The notes under the pieces are model-generated. The model saw only the letters and a program-made list of their open reading frames with translations, had not been told where the DNA came from and made no database searches. A stretch of 64,000 bases of DNA, from assembly GCF_003402535.2 (NCBI RefSeq), contig NZ_AP025171.1:1984001-2048000 (forward strand), read 5' to 3'. Numbering within the stretch: position 1 is the first letter of the stretch; the number at the start of each line of letters is the position of its first letter. The position numbers and the translations under genes were made by a program. The DNA is from Cupriavidus sp. P-10. GTDB lineage: Bacteria > Pseudomonadota > Gammaproteobacteria > Burkholderiales > Burkholderiaceae. Shown in pieces: positions 9,040-18,886 of this stretch.

Positions 9040-9477
9040 TCAGGCCTGTTCCTTGACCTGGTTCTCCAGCTCGACCAGCCGCTTCTTCAGCGCCCGCTCT
9101 TCCTGGAAGCGCACGGTCTCGTCGCGGATCACGGCGACGATGCCGGTGATGGCACCCGCGTCGTCCTTGAGCAGCGCCACCGTAAAGGCGATCGACATGG
9201 TCTTGCCGTGCTTGTCGACCGCGGGCACCTTCAGCAGGTCATGGCCGTAGCGCGTGATGCCGGTGGCCATGGTCTTGTCATAGCCCTCCCAATGGCGCCC
9301 GCGCAGTCGCTCGGGAATGATCAGGTCGAGCGACTGGCCCATGGCCTCGGCCTGGGTGAAGCCGAACATGCGCTCGGCGGCGGGGTTCCACAGCGTGATG
9401 GCGCCCTTGGCGTCGGAGATGATGACGGCGTCGCCAATGGCGGACACCAGTTGCGCGAAATCGATGGGTTCTGGCAT
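9040..9477 (-). CDS. PAS-domain sensor protein
   Basis: 145 residues. A single PAS domain spans about residues 5-115 (FAQLVSAIGDAVIISDAKGA, ITLWNPAAERMFGFTQAEAM, then a PAC-like segment ending in GIVAVIRDETVRFQEER), followed by a short coiled coil (ALKKRLVELENQVKEQ). There is no output domain. The start at 9477 is supported by a GAGGGA site. It lies 150 bp beyond the frc stop, with a terminator in between, so it probably has its own promoter. A haem, flavin or small-ligand sensor acting through a partner is likely. Confidence 0.8.
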   Translation of the reverse strand: MPEPIDFAQLVSAIGDAVIISDAKGAITLWNPAAERMFGFTQAEAMGQSLDLIIPERLRGRHWEGYDKTMATGITRYGHDLLKVPAVDKHGKTMSIAFTVALLKDDAGAITGIVAVIRDETVRFQEERALKKRLVELENQVKEQA

Positions 9478-9556
9478 GGGGATTCCCTCTCTGTCGGTCA
9501 TTGCCGGTTGGGGTATGTTGCCATCAAGGTAGCGCGGCCCGGGGCCACGCTGCAAG

Positions 9557-9596
9557 CAAAAACGCCGGGGCGGCGCGGTTTGCGCGGCCCCGGCGT
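9557..9596 (-). terminator. Rho-independent terminator after oxc-frc
   Basis: On the minus strand the arms ACGCCGGGG/CCCCGGCGT (9588-9596 with 9562-9570) close a GC-rich hairpin followed by TTTTT. It lies 31 bp beyond the frc stop codon. Confidence 0.85.
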
Positions 9597-9627
9597 ACGC
9601 CCCGGCACATGTGCCGGGCAGGTGGCG

Positions 9628-10878
9628 TCAGATCACCTGGGACTCGCGCAGGCGCTTGATGTCGTCCGCGCCGTAGCCCAGGCCGGCCAGCACTTCCTCG
9701 CTATGCTCGCCCAGCAGCGGCGAACCGGTGATCTCCGGCTTGAGGTCGGAGAACTTGATCGGGCTGCCCACCGTCAGGTAAGTGCCACGCTCCTTGTGCG
9801 GCACCTCGGTGATGCTGCCGCTGGCGCGCAGCGACGGATCGTCGGCGATCTCCTTCATCGACAGCACCGGCGAGCACGGGATGTCATGCTTGCGCAGGAT
9901 GTCCACCGCCTCGTACTTGGTCTTGTCGGCGAGCCATTCCTCGATGGTGTTGAAGATATCGAAGATATGCGGCTGGCGCGCCTTGGCCGTGGCGTAGTTG
10001 GGATCGTCGATCCATTCCGGCTTGCCCAGCGCCTTGCAGATCGGCTCCCAGGCATGGCCCTGGATGGTGAAGTAGATGTAAGCGTTGGGGTCGGTCTCCC
10101 AGCCCTTGCACTTGAGCACCCAGCCCGGCTGGCCGCCGCCGCCCGCGTTGCCGCCGCGCGGCACCACGTCGCTGAAGCTGCCATGCGGATACTGCGGGTA
10201 CTCCTCCAGGAAGCCCAGGCGGTCCAGGCGCTGCTGGTCGCGCAGCTTGACGCGGCACAGGTTCAGCACGGCGTCCTGCATCGACACGGCCACCTTCTGG
10301 CCCTTGCCAGTCTTGTCGCGGCCGATCAGCGCGGTCAGGATGCCGATGGCCAGGTGCATGCCAGTGTTGGAGTCGCCCAGGGCCGCGGCGGACACCGTCG
10401 GCGGGCCGTCCCAGAAACCGGTGGTCGAAGCCGCACCGCCTGCGCACTGCGCCACGTTCTCATAGACCTTCAGGTCTTCGTAGTGGTGGCCGTCGCTGAA
10501 GCCCTTGACCGAAGCCACGATCATCTTCGGGTTCAGTTCGTTGATGCGCTCCCACGAAAAGCCCATGCGGTCCAGCGCGCCCGGGCCGAAGTTCTCGACC
10601 AGCACGTCCGACTCGCGGATCAGCTGCTCCAGGATCTTCTTGCCGTCCGGCTTCTTGGTGTCCAGCGTCAGGCTGCGCTTGTTGGAGTTGAGCATGGTGA
10701 AGTACAGCGCGTCGACATCCGGGATATCGCGCAGCTGGGTGCGCGTCACGTCGCCGGAACCGGGGCGCTCGACCTTGATCACGTCGGCGCCGAACCATGC
10801 CAGCAGCTGCGTGCACGCGGGGCCGGCCTGGACGTGCGTGAAGTCAATGATCTTGATGCCGTTGAGCGGGAGGTTCAC
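9628..10878 (-). CDS. frc: formyl-CoA:oxalate CoA-transferase (Frc)
   Basis: 416 residues, class III CoA-transferase, close to the usual 428-residue Frc length. It moves CoA from formyl-CoA to oxalate, giving oxalyl-CoA and formate. The catalytic aspartate falls at residue 169 ([10 protein letters not shown]), the same position as in Oxalobacter Frc, and the flexible glycine loop GGGGQPG is present near 248. HVQAGP and [10 protein letters not shown] are also family hallmarks. It is second in an oxc-frc unit (55-bp gap) ending at the 9557-9596 terminator. It closely resembles the second copy at 17369-18601. Confidence 0.93.
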   Translation of the reverse strand: MNLPLNGIKIIDFTHVQAGPACTQLLAWFGADVIKVERPGSGDVTRTQLRDIPDVDALYFTMLNSNKRSLTLDTKKPDGKKILEQLIRESDVLVENFGPGALDRMGFSWERINELNPKMIVASVKGFSDGHHYEDLKVYENVAQCAGGAASTTGFWDGPPTVSAAALGDSNTGMHLAIGILTALIGRDKTGKGQKVAVSMQDAVLNLCRVKLRDQQRLDRLGFLEEYPQYPHGSFSDVVPRGGNAGGGGQPGWVLKCKGWETDPNAYIYFTIQGHAWEPICKALGKPEWIDDPNYATAKARQPHIFDIFNTIEEWLADKTKYEAVDILRKHDIPCSPVLSMKEIADDPSLRASGSITEVPHKERGTYLTVGSPIKFSDLKPEITGSPLLGEHSEEVLAGLGYGADDIKRLRESQVI

Positions 10879-10933
10879 TTTCGTTCTCCTATTGGATTAG
10901 AGCGGTGAAATTCGGGGGTGAAATTCGGGTGAA

Positions 10934-12673
10934 TTACTTCTTGGCCGAGCTTTGCGGATTCAGATTGGTCAGACGACCGCTTTCGGTGCCAGCAGACGGA
11001 TCGATGACGGCGTTGACCAGCGTGGGCTTGCCCGACCGCAGGGCTTCGTTCACCGCGGCTTCGAGTTCCGCCGGCGTGGTGACGTTGTGACCGACGCCAC
11101 CGAACGCTTCCATCATCTTGTCGTAGCGCGCGCCCGGGACGAACGTCGTGACCGCCGGGTCCTTGCCGCCGGTCGGATTCACGTCGATACCCTTGTAGAC
11201 GCCGTTGTTGTTGAAAATGACGATGCAGACCGGCAGGTTGTAGCGGCAGATCGTCTCGACTTCCATGCCCGAGAAACCAAACGCACTGTCACCGCACAGC
11301 GCCAGCACCGGCTTGCTGGTCTCGACCGCCGCGGCGACCGCGTAGCCCATGCCCACGCCCATCACGCCCCAGGTGCCCACGTCCAGGCGCTTGCGCGGCT
11401 CGTACATGTCGATCACGGCACGGGCGTAGTCCAGCGTATTGGCGCCTTCGTTGACAAACGAGATGCCCGGATTGGCCTTGACGACATCCTTCAGCACGCC
11501 CAGCGCGCCGTGGAAGTTCATCGGCGACGCATCCTTGGCCCTGGCCAGGGTCTCGCCCATCTTCGCCAGGTTCGTGTCCCTGCGGTCGGCCACCGCGTTC
11601 AGCCAGTCGGCGCCCGGCTTGGTGAAGTCGTTGCCGACCTTGTCGAGGATCGCTGACACGCACGAACCAATGTCACCGACTACCGGCGCGGCGATGGCGA
11701 CGTTGCTGTCCATCTCGGTCGCCGCGATATCGATCTGGATGAACTGCTTTGGCTTGCCCCAGGTCTTGCCCTTGCCGTGCGACAGCAGCCAGTTCAGGCG
11801 GGCACCGACCAGCAACACCACGTCAGCTTCAGCCAGCACATACGAGCGTGCGGCGGAGGCCGATTGCGGGTGCGTATCGGGCAGCAGGCCCTTGGCCATC
11901 GACATCGGCAGGTACGGAATGCCCGTCTTCTCGACCAGCGTGCGGATATCCGCTTCGGCGCGTGCGTACGCAGCACCCTTGCCTACCAGGATCAGCGGGC
12001 GCTTGGCGCTCTTCAGCAGCGCGACGGCACGGTCGACCGAGTCCGGGGCAGGCAGTTGGCGCGGGGCCGGATCGACCACCTTGATCAGCGACTTGCGGCC
12101 CTTCTCGGCTTCCATCGACTGGCCCAGCAGCTTGGCCGGCAGGTCCAGGTACACACCGCCCGGACGGCCCGACACGGCGGCACGAATGGCACGCGCGATA
12201 CCGACACCAATGTCTTCAGCGTGCAGCACGCGGAAGGCAGCCTTGGCGTGCGGACGGGCGATGGCCAACTGGTCCATCTCTTCGTAGTCACCCTGCTGCA
12301 GATCGACGATCTCGCGCTCGCTCGAGCCGCTGATCAGGATCATCGGGAAGCAGTTGGTGGTCGCATGCGCCAGCGCCGTCAGCCCGTTCAGGAAGCCAGG
12401 CGCAGAAACGGTCAGGCAAACGCCCGGCTTTTGCGTGAGAAAGCCGGCAATCGCTGCTGCGTTGCCTGCGTTCTGCTCGTGGCGGAAGCTGATGACGCGC
12501 ATGCCGTTGGCCTGCGCCAGACGCGCCAGATCGGTGACCGGAATACCGGGCAGGCCATAGATGTTTTCGATGCCGTTCAGCTTCAGCGCGTCGATGACCA
12601 GATGAAAACCATCGGTTTGTGCCTGATGTTCTTCCGTGGCGTGACGCTGCAGCTCGTTTCCGACTTCTGCCAT
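10934..12673 (-). CDS. oxc: oxalyl-CoA decarboxylase (Oxc)
   Basis: 579 residues, a ThDP enzyme of the Oxc/acetolactate synthase family. It converts oxalyl-CoA to formyl-CoA and CO2. The N-terminal Pyr domain has the catalytic glutamate in [10 protein letters not shown], and the C-terminal domain has the ThDP/Mg motif [13 protein letters not shown] ending in [10 protein letters not shown]. The start at 12673 follows AGAAGGAAGC. It is first in the oxc-frc unit. A short ORF with a strong SD at 12716-12775 and operators at 12873 and 13063 lie upstream, so translation or transcription is probably controlled there. Confidence 0.95.
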   Translation of the reverse strand: MAEVGNELQRHATEEHQAQTDGFHLVIDALKLNGIENIYGLPGIPVTDLARLAQANGMRVISFRHEQNAGNAAAIAGFLTQKPGVCLTVSAPGFLNGLTALAHATTNCFPMILISGSSEREIVDLQQGDYEEMDQLAIARPHAKAAFRVLHAEDIGVGIARAIRAAVSGRPGGVYLDLPAKLLGQSMEAEKGRKSLIKVVDPAPRQLPAPDSVDRAVALLKSAKRPLILVGKGAAYARAEADIRTLVEKTGIPYLPMSMAKGLLPDTHPQSASAARSYVLAEADVVLLVGARLNWLLSHGKGKTWGKPKQFIQIDIAATEMDSNVAIAAPVVGDIGSCVSAILDKVGNDFTKPGADWLNAVADRRDTNLAKMGETLARAKDASPMNFHGALGVLKDVVKANPGISFVNEGANTLDYARAVIDMYEPRKRLDVGTWGVMGVGMGYAVAAAVETSKPVLALCGDSAFGFSGMEVETICRYNLPVCIVIFNNNGVYKGIDVNPTGGKDPAVTTFVPGARYDKMMEAFGGVGHNVTTPAELEAAVNEALRSGKPTLVNAVIDPSAGTESGRLTNLNPQSSAKK

Positions 12674-12715
12674 GGTTGCTTCCTTCTATACAAATTGACT
12701 GGGGTTGGAAATCTT

Positions 12716-12775
12716 CTATTTCAGGGTGGCTGCCGCGGTGGTGCTCCCGGCCCCCTTCGCTACGACTTCGGACAT
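12716..12775 (-). CDS. putative 19-residue leader ORF upstream of oxc
   Basis: The ORF begins MSEVVAKGAG and ends in AAATLK followed by TAG. AAGGAGGAGACC lies at the ideal distance before the ATG, the best ribosome-binding site in this neighbourhood. It ends 42 bp upstream of the oxc start and lies about 100 bp downstream of the operator at 12873, so it would be the first ORF of the oxc transcript. The sequence shows no runs of a single amino acid as in classical attenuators. It may be a leader peptide or a remnant of an upstream gene start. Confidence 0.4.
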   Translation of the reverse strand: MSEVVAKGAGSTTAAATLK

Positions 12776-12872
12776 GCTTGGTCTCCTCCTTGGACTCGTG
12801 TTCGTAGTGCGCGGGGGCTGTCCCCTTGCTTCACCCTCTGCCGGTCTGTTCGACCGCTCTTGATGACATACG

Positions 12873-12888
12873 GTATGTGATATATCAG
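12873..12888 (-). promoter_or_regulatory. putative GntR-type operator, site 2 (oxc)
   Basis: GTATGTGATATATCAG with the palindromic core TGATATATCA. The 10 bases before it (TGACATACGG) are identical to those before the frc2 site at 18654. It lies about 100 bp upstream of the leader ORF and 200 bp upstream of oxc. Confidence 0.6.
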
Positions 12889-13062
12889 AGAACGGCAAGC
12901 TATTTTCCTACTCTGCGACAAACTTTCGTCAGTGCACTGCAGCAAACTGGTCTTTATCTGCGCTCAAATCAGTGCAATTCCTTAATCTGCGCAATCCATT
13001 CCCCCTTTGCACAGATCCAGGAGTTCAATCCGCAAACTAATTGCACGGATATCTCAGTCGTC

Positions 13063-13078
13063 AGATATATTACATGCC
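13063..13078. promoter_or_regulatory. putative GntR-type operator, site 3 (distal oxc)
   Basis: AGATATATTACATGCC, a weaker match in the opposite orientation, 190 bp upstream of site 2. frc2 has the same proximal-plus-distal arrangement. Confidence 0.4.
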
Positions 13079-13230
13079 ACGTTTTCAGGCACTTTGAGGC
13101 CATCTAAATGGCCCGTGATGAACCGTTGCGCAGGGGGCCAGCAGTCTCCTGGCTTTTTTGTATTGCGCCTCGACGAGCACTTACGGGCTTTATGCGGGTG
13201 AGTCCTTTACAACTGGACCTGCCCTTGGCC

Positions 13231-13334
13231 TTGCGGCACATGAATCCGTGGATTGATGCTAACTGAAGCTAAATTAGTCTTGGCTTAAAGTTTTTTATCG
13301 TATCTATTCATGACCGCTTATATATTGCGGGAAC
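13231..13334. repeat. diverged copy B of the oxlT-lysR regulatory spacer
   Basis: About 104 bp that align end to end with 3130-3234 (roughly three quarters identical by eye), including an identical 16-base block TAAAGTTTTTTATCGT at 13286-13301 and TTATATATTGC at the right edge. No LysR gene follows it; the reading frame that would start at 13338 is not LysR-like. It could be a working LysR site for oxc or a relic. Confidence 0.7.
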
Positions 13335-13400
13335 TGGCATGAATTCGGGTGCAGGAATGCCATCGAGGATTGCCGGTGGCACCCCACCCCTGGAAAACCC

Positions 13401-14798
13401 CTACGCCGGCGTTTCCTCCAGCTGCCGCAGCAACGCATCGACACTGCCCTTGGCATCGCCAAACCACATGCGCGTGTTGTCCTTGTAGAACAGCGGATTG
13501 TCGACTCCCGCGTAGCCCGCCGCCATGCTGCGCTTGGACACCACGACGGTCTTCGCCTTCCACACCTCCAGCACCGGCATGCCGGCGATCGGACTGGCAG
13601 GGTCTTCCAGCGCGCCCGGGTTGACGATGTCGTTGGCGCCGACCACCAGCACCACGTCGGCTTTCTCGAAGTCGTCGTTGATCTCTTCCATTTCCAGCAC
13701 GATGTCGTACGGCACGCGGGCCTCGGCCAGCAGCACGTTCATGTGCCCCGGCAAGCGGCCAGCCACCGGGTGGATGCCGAAGCGGACATTGACCCCCTGC
13801 GCGCGCAACCGCCGCGCGATCTCGCTGATGGTGCCCTGCGCCTGCGCCACCGCCATGCCGTAGCCCGGCACGATGATGACCTCGTTGGCATCCTTGAGCA
13901 GGCTGCTGACTTCCTCGCTCGACACCGGCAGCACCTCGCCCTGCTCGGTCGCCGTGCCCTGCGCCTGCACCGCGCCGAAGCCGCCCAGGATCACCGACAG
14001 GAACTTGCGGTTCATCGCCTTGCACATGATGTAGCTGAGGATGGCGCCGCTCGATCCCACCAGCGCGCCGGTGATGATCAGCAGGTCATTGCCCAGCATG
14101 AAGCCGGTCGCCGCGGCCGCCCAGCCGGAGTAGCTGTTCAGCATCGACACCACCACCGGCATGTCGGCGCCGCCGATGGCCAGCACCAGGTGCGCGCCGA
14201 CCAGCAGCGCGATCCCGGTCATGACCGCCAGCGGCACCAGTCCCTGCTGCGGATCGGCAGCACTCAGGAAGCTGTAGCCCAGCCACACGCACACCACCAG
14301 CGCGCCGGCATTAAGCACGTGGCGGCCCGGCAGCAGCATCGGCTTGCCGCCCATGGTGCCCTGCAGCTTGAGGAAGGCGATGATCGACCCGGTAAAGGTG
14401 ACCGCGCCGATCAGGATGCCGAGGTAGGTCTCGATCTCATGGATCGCCTTCTCGGCGCCGGCCAGCGTGGTGGGTTCGAGGTAGTTGGCGTAGCCGACCA
14501 GCACTGCGGCCAGGCCGACGAAGCTGTGCAGCACCGCCACCAGCTGCGGCATCTGCGTCATCTCCACGCGCCTGGCCAGCACCGCGCCGGCGATGCCGCC
14601 CACCAGCATCGCGCCGATGATGATGGCGACGCCATCGGGCGTGCCGGCCAGCACGGTGGTCACCACCGCGATCACCATGCCGGCGATGCCGAACAGGTTG
14701 CCGCGTTTGGCGGTGGCAGGATGGCTCAGCCCGCTCAGGCTGAGGATGAACAGCGCGCTGGCGCCAAGGTAAGCGATATTGCTGATTCCGGAAGGCAT
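13401..14798 (-). CDS. pntB: NAD(P) transhydrogenase subunit beta
   Basis: 465 residues, matching the usual PntB length. About nine membrane helices (domain II) are followed by the NADP(H)-binding domain [15 protein letters not shown], then [18 protein letters not shown] and [16 protein letters not shown]. With PntA it couples proton flow into the cell to hydride transfer from NADH to NADP. It starts 25 bp after pntA, in what looks like an frc2-fah-pntA-pntB transcription unit. In an oxalotroph this would turn NADH from formate oxidation into NADPH; that is inference. Confidence 0.93.
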   Translation of the reverse strand: MPSGISNIAYLGASALFILSLSGLSHPATAKRGNLFGIAGMVIAVVTTVLAGTPDGVAIIIGAMLVGGIAGAVLARRVEMTQMPQLVAVLHSFVGLAAVLVGYANYLEPTTLAGAEKAIHEIETYLGILIGAVTFTGSIIAFLKLQGTMGGKPMLLPGRHVLNAGALVVCVWLGYSFLSAADPQQGLVPLAVMTGIALLVGAHLVLAIGGADMPVVVSMLNSYSGWAAAATGFMLGNDLLIITGALVGSSGAILSYIMCKAMNRKFLSVILGGFGAVQAQGTATEQGEVLPVSSEEVSSLLKDANEVIIVPGYGMAVAQAQGTISEIARRLRAQGVNVRFGIHPVAGRLPGHMNVLLAEARVPYDIVLEMEEINDDFEKADVVLVVGANDIVNPGALEDPASPIAGMPVLEVWKAKTVVVSKRSMAAGYAGVDNPLFYKDNTRMWFGDAKGSVDALLRQLEETPA

Positions 14799-14823
14799 GG
14801 CTCGGTCTCCTTTGCCCTTGTGT

Positions 14824-16395
14824 TCAGTCGCGCTGGAACATCTTCAGCATGCGCTGCGTGACGAGGAAGCCCCCGGCGATATTGATGGTCGCAACCAGCA
14901 CCGCGCAGCCCGCGATCACAGCCGTCAGCAACGACGGCTTGCCCAGTTGCACCAGCGCCCCCACCACGATGATCCCGCTGATGGCATTGGTCACGCTCAT
15001 CAGCGGCGTATGCAGCGCGGCGGTGACGTTCCACACCACCTGATAGCCAACGAAGATCGCCAGCACGAACACGGTGAAGTGCGCCATGAAGGCCGGCGGC
15101 GCCACAGCCCCGAGGGCGAGCAATGCGATCGCCGCCACCGCGAGCACGGCCAGCTTCACGCCGGTACGGTTTGGCGGCGGGGCGGCTTCCGCCTGCACCG
15201 GCGGCGACGCGGCCGGCGCCTGCTGCTGCGGGATCGCCACCGTCAGCGGCGGCGGCGGCCAGGTCACGGTGCCCTGGTGCTGCACCGTGGCGCCGCGGAT
15301 CATCTCGTCGTCCATGTTGACGACGAGCCGGCCGTCCTTGCCCGGCGTCAGCTCGGTCAACAGGTGGCGGATATTGGTGGCGTAGAGCTGGCTCGACTGC
15401 GCCGCCATCCGGCTCGGCAGGTCGGTATAGCCGATGATCGTCACCCCGTTGCGGCGCACGCTTTCGCCCGGCACGGTCAGCACGCAGTTGCCGCCCTGCT
15501 CGGCGGCAAGGTCCACCACCACGCTGCCGGAACGCATGAGCCCGACGGTCTCGGGCTGCAGCAGCTTCGGCGCCGGCTTGCCCGGGATCAGCGCGGTGGT
15601 GATGATGATGTCCACCTCGCGCGCCTGCTCGGCAAAGAGACGCATCTCCGCCTCGATGAAGGCGGGGCTCATCTCCTTGGCATAGCCGCCGCTGCCACTG
15701 CCGTCCTCTTCGATCTCGACGGTCAGGAACTCGGCGCCCAGGCTCTCGATCTGCTGACGCACCACCGGCCGCGTATCGAAGGCACGCACCACCGCGCCCA
15801 GGCTGCGCGCCGCGCCGATTGCCGCCAGCCCCGCCACGCCCGCGCCGATCACCAGCACGCGCGCCGGCGGGATCTTGCCCGCGGCGGTGATCTGGCCGGC
15901 AAAGGGCCGGCCGAAGGCATGCGCGGCTTCGATCACCGCACGGTAGCCCGCCATATTGGCCATCGAGCTGAGCGCATCCAGCTTCTGCGCGCGCGAGATG
16001 CGCGGCACGCAGTCCATCGCCAGCACCGTGGCGCCGCGCTGCGCCAGCCGCTCCAGCAGCGCCATCTGCTGCGCCGGCCAGACAAAGCCGATCAGCGTGG
16101 CATGCTTCTTCAGCAGCGCCGCCTCTTCCACGCCGAGGCTGGGGTGGACCTGCGGCGGGCGCACCTTGACCACCACGTCGACCGAGGCCCACAGGCTCGC
16201 CGCATCGACGATGGCGGCGCCGGCGGCGCGGTAGTCATCGTCGGAGAAAGAAGCCTCCTGCCCCGCGCCGGTCTCTACCACGACCTGGTAGCCGAGCTTG
16301 AGCAGTTCCTTGACCGAGTCCGGGGTGGCGGCAACGCGCCGCTCGCCCGGGTGGACCTCGCGGGGCACACCGATCGTCATTGGCATGGCATTCAC
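14824..16395 (-). CDS. pntA: NAD(P) transhydrogenase subunit alpha
   Basis: 523 residues, the enterobacterial-type single-chain PntA. The NAD(H)-binding domain I is clear ([20 protein letters not shown] at the start, then [20 protein letters not shown] with the Rossmann glycines), followed by a Pro/Ala-rich linker near residues 375-405 and four membrane helices to the C terminus. The start at 16395 (MNAMPMTIG) could also be the internal ATG four codons later. It is 27 bp downstream of the FAH-family gene and 25 bp upstream of pntB. Confidence 0.93.
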   Translation of the reverse strand: MNAMPMTIGVPREVHPGERRVAATPDSVKELLKLGYQVVVETGAGQEASFSDDDYRAAGAAIVDAASLWASVDVVVKVRPPQVHPSLGVEEAALLKKHATLIGFVWPAQQMALLERLAQRGATVLAMDCVPRISRAQKLDALSSMANMAGYRAVIEAAHAFGRPFAGQITAAGKIPPARVLVIGAGVAGLAAIGAARSLGAVVRAFDTRPVVRQQIESLGAEFLTVEIEEDGSGSGGYAKEMSPAFIEAEMRLFAEQAREVDIIITTALIPGKPAPKLLQPETVGLMRSGSVVVDLAAEQGGNCVLTVPGESVRRNGVTIIGYTDLPSRMAAQSSQLYATNIRHLLTELTPGKDGRLVVNMDDEMIRGATVQHQGTVTWPPPPLTVAIPQQQAPAASPPVQAEAAPPPNRTGVKLAVLAVAAIALLALGAVAPPAFMAHFTVFVLAIFVGYQVVWNVTAALHTPLMSVTNAISGIIVVGALVQLGKPSLLTAVIAGCAVLVATINIAGGFLVTQRMLKMFQRD

Positions 16396-16422
16396 CGTAA
16401 TCGAGTTTGCGTTAGGTCGCGC

Positions 16423-17199
16423 TCAGCCGCGCACGTGGTTGACCAGCGAGCCGATGCCAGCGATCGACACCTCCACCACCGCGCCATCCTTCATCGAACC
16501 CACGCCCAGCGAGGTACCGACGGCAATCACGTCACCGGGCAACAGCGTCAGGTCTTGCGAAATGCGGCTGACCTGCTCTTCCGGCGAGAAGATCATGTCC
16601 GACAGCGGATAGTTCTGGCGCTCCACGCCATCGAGCCGCGTCACCACGCTGGCGGCGCGCCAGTCAAAGCCGGTGACAATGGCCGGGCCGACACAGCCAA
16701 AGGTGTCGAAGCCCTTGGCGCGCGTCCATTGCGGGAAATTGGGATCGGCGGTGATCAGCTCGGCCGCGGTCACATCGTTGACGATGGTGTAGCCGAAGAT
16801 ATGGGCGCCGGCCTCTCCCACCGACACATTGCGCGCCTTCTTGCCGATGACGATGCCAAGCTCGCCCTCGTAGACGATCTTGCCGTCGTAGCTCTTGGGG
16901 CGCTGCACGGCGTCGTTGGGGCCGGCCAGCGACGACGCCGGCTTGATCAGGAACAGCGGGTGCGTCGGCACCGGCTTTTCCAGCTTGCGCGCGAGCGCGT
17001 GGAAGTTGTTCCACAGCGCCACCACCTTGCCGGGCTCGCACGGCGCAACCAGCGTCAGCGCCGCGAGTTCATGCACAGCGCCGGTGGGCGCGGGATGGTT
17101 GAAACCGTCGCTGTCGTATTCGACGACACGATGTTGATCTTCGAGGCGCCCATGGGCGATGCCGCCGTCAGCGCGGCGAAAGCGTATCCAGGTTTGCAC
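16423..17199 (-). CDS. fumarylacetoacetate-hydrolase-family protein
   Basis: 258 residues. The FAH catalytic fold is shown by the metal-binding glutamates in VYEGELGIVIGKKARNVS and by the later NDVTAAEL and WTRAKGFDTFGCVGP segments. Members cleave C-C bonds or decarboxylate 2-oxo-diacids (oxaloacetate decarboxylase, 2-oxohept-3-ene-dioate hydratase, acylpyruvase). In this C2-acid cluster an oxaloacetate or acylpyruvate substrate is plausible, but the sequence alone does not decide. It sits between frc2 (169-bp gap) and pntA (27-bp gap). Confidence 0.85.
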   Translation of the reverse strand: MQTWIRFRRADGGIAHGRLEDQHRVVEYDSDGFNHPAPTGAVHELAALTLVAPCEPGKVVALWNNFHALARKLEKPVPTHPLFLIKPASSLAGPNDAVQRPKSYDGKIVYEGELGIVIGKKARNVSVGEAGAHIFGYTIVNDVTAAELITADPNFPQWTRAKGFDTFGCVGPAIVTGFDWRAASVVTRLDGVERQNYPLSDMIFSPEEQVSRISQDLTLLPGDVIAVGTSLGVGSMKDGAVVEVSIAGIGSLVNHVRG

Positions 17200-17368
17200 G
17201 GGAATGCTCCTTGCGCAGGCAAAGGCGGGCCCTGCCTGCGCCGATATCGGTTGCAGGATTCGATCGAGGAAGAAAGAGGAATTGGCGGGAGGGGCCGCCT
17301 GCCGCGCCTGTCGCCCTCGCCGCTGCGGGAACGACTGGCGCCAGCAAGCGCCCCTCAGGCCGGGTGCG

Positions 17369-18601
17369 TCATACCGCCCCGGCCAGCTTCATCGCCGAGA
17401 TCTGCGCGGGCGTGCGGCCCAGCCATTCGAGAATCTCGTCGGTATGCTCGCCCAGCAGCGGCGAGCGCTCCACCTGCACCGGCGACGCCGACATCGTGAT
17501 CGGGCACCCCAGCTGCACATAGTTACCGCGCTGCGGATGCTCCAGCTCGACCAGGTAGCCGCGCTGGTACAGCGACTGGTCCTCGATCAGGTCCTTCATC
17601 GACAGGATCGGGCCGCACGGTACATCCACCTCGTTGAGCGCTGCCATCACGTCGAACTTGCTGACCTTGCCGGTCCACTTCTCGATCACGGCGAAGCAAT
17701 CGGCGAGGTGCTTGAGACGCGCTTCCGGCGTGGCGTAGTCCGGGTTGGTGATCAGGTCCTCGCGGCCACACAGGCGCATCAGCGGCTCCCAGCCCTGCGG
17801 CTGGATGATGACGTAGACATAGTCGTTGGGGCCGCCCGGCGCGCAGCGCAGCGCCGCGCCCGGCTGGCCGCCGCCAGAGGCATTGCCGGCGCGCGGCACG
17901 TGGTCGCCGAACTCCTGGTTGGGGTATTCGCGCAGCGGGCCGTTGTCCAGGCGCTGCTGGTCGCGCAGCTTGACGCGGCACAGGTTCAGCACCGCATCCT
18001 GCATCGCCACCTCCACGCGTTGTCCGCGGCCGGTGTGCTCGCGTTGCAGCAGCGCGGCCAGGATGCCGACCACGCAATGGATGCCAGTGCCCGAGTCGCC
18101 GATCTGCGCGCCGGTCACGGTCGGCACGCCTTCGGCATCGCCGGTGGTCGAGGCCGACCCGCCCATGCACTGCGCCACGTTCTCGTACGCCTTGCAGTCA
18201 GCATATGGTCCCGGGCCGAAGCCCTTGATCGAGGCATAGACCAGCCGCGGGTTCAGGTCCTGCAGGTGCTCCCAGTCGAAGCCCGCGCGCTCCAGCACAC
18301 CCGGCCCGAAGTTCTCGATCAGCACGTCGCTTCGCTGTACCAGGTCTTCCAGCAGCGCCTTGCCTTCGGGCGTCTTCATGTTCAGCGTCAGGCTGCGCTT
18401 GTTGGAGTTGAGCATGGTGAAGTACAGGCTGTCGGCGTTGGGCACGTCGCGCAGCTGGCTGCGGGTAATGTCCCCGCGGCCGGGCATCTCGACCTTGATC
18501 ACGTCCGCGCCCAGCCACGCCATCAGCTGCGTGGCCGAGGGGCCTGCCTGGACGTGGGTCATGTCCAGGATACGAACACCTTGCAGTGCCTTGGTTTCCA
18601 T
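17369..18601 (-). CDS. class III CoA-transferase, second Frc paralogue
   Basis: 410 residues. Strongly similar to frc at 9628: [31 protein letters not shown] and the glycine loop SGGGQPG are shared, and the catalytic Asp again falls at residue 169 ([10 protein letters not shown]). It may be a second formyl-CoA:oxalate transferase or use another donor such as succinyl-CoA to start oxalate activation. The start at 18601 follows CGAGGAGAC; a longer frame to 18754 would cross the operator. It has proximal (18654) and distal (18790) operator-like sites. It is probably first in a unit with the FAH gene and pntAB. Confidence 0.9.
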   Translation of the reverse strand: METKALQGVRILDMTHVQAGPSATQLMAWLGADVIKVEMPGRGDITRSQLRDVPNADSLYFTMLNSNKRSLTLNMKTPEGKALLEDLVQRSDVLIENFGPGVLERAGFDWEHLQDLNPRLVYASIKGFGPGPYADCKAYENVAQCMGGSASTTGDAEGVPTVTGAQIGDSGTGIHCVVGILAALLQREHTGRGQRVEVAMQDAVLNLCRVKLRDQQRLDNGPLREYPNQEFGDHVPRAGNASGGGQPGAALRCAPGGPNDYVYVIIQPQGWEPLMRLCGREDLITNPDYATPEARLKHLADCFAVIEKWTGKVSKFDVMAALNEVDVPCGPILSMKDLIEDQSLYQRGYLVELEHPQRGNYVQLGCPITMSASPVQVERSPLLGEHTDEILEWLGRTPAQISAMKLAGAV

Positions 18602-18653
18602 TGCGAAAGTCTCCTCGGGAGATGGTGATTTTTGTCGCTCCTGATGACATACG

Positions 18654-18669
18654 GTATGTGATATATCAG
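18654..18669 (-). promoter_or_regulatory. putative GntR-type operator, site 4 (frc2)
   Basis: GTATGTGATATATCAG, identical to the oxc-proximal site, with the same upstream bases TGATGACATACG. It lies 53 bp upstream of the frc2 start. Confidence 0.6.
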
Positions 18670-18789
18670 AAGAGAGCAAGAGGAGTTTGACGGATGCATC
18701 AGAAATATCGACGATGCGGCGCAACATAAGCGCATGATGAGGCACCTTGCGCAAACGTCACTACAGACGCCAGCGCTAAATTCTCACAT

Positions 18790-18805
18790 TGATATATTAC
18801 ATACC
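18790..18805. promoter_or_regulatory. putative GntR-type operator, site 5 (distal frc2)
   Basis: TGATATATTACATACC, the reverse complement of the site-1 form. It lies 136 bp upstream of site 4. Confidence 0.5.
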
Positions 18806-18835
18806 ATCTGGCGAAATGGCATTCGCGTGAACATC

Positions 18836-18864
18836 AAACAAAAACGGCGGACCGAAGTCCGCCG
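18836..18864 (-). terminator. Rho-independent terminator of the GntR gene
   Basis: On the minus strand CGGCGGAC-TTCG-GTCCGCCG, a perfect stem with a stable tetraloop, is followed by TTTTTGTTT. It begins 23 bp beyond the GntR stop codon. Confidence 0.9.
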
Positions 18865-18886
18865 ATTGTTGCCTTCCCCGCTCGCC

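Larger units (their letters stand above)
12776..13400. other. 625-bp regulatory/relic region between oxc and pntB
   Basis: No convincing gene. It holds two TGATATATCA-type sites (12873 and 13063), a short GCCAG/CTGGC hairpin followed by six T at 13137-13160, and the second copy of the oxlT-lysR spacer at 13231-13334. Confidence 0.6.

Noticed and set aside
8770..10908. 712-codon plus-strand frame antisense to the PAS and frc genes
   Set aside because: Low-complexity composition; frc on the other strand has its catalytic residues and length.
13338..13400. Remnant LysR gene after regulatory copy B
   Set aside because: The frame after the ATG at 13338 does not resemble the LysR N terminus.
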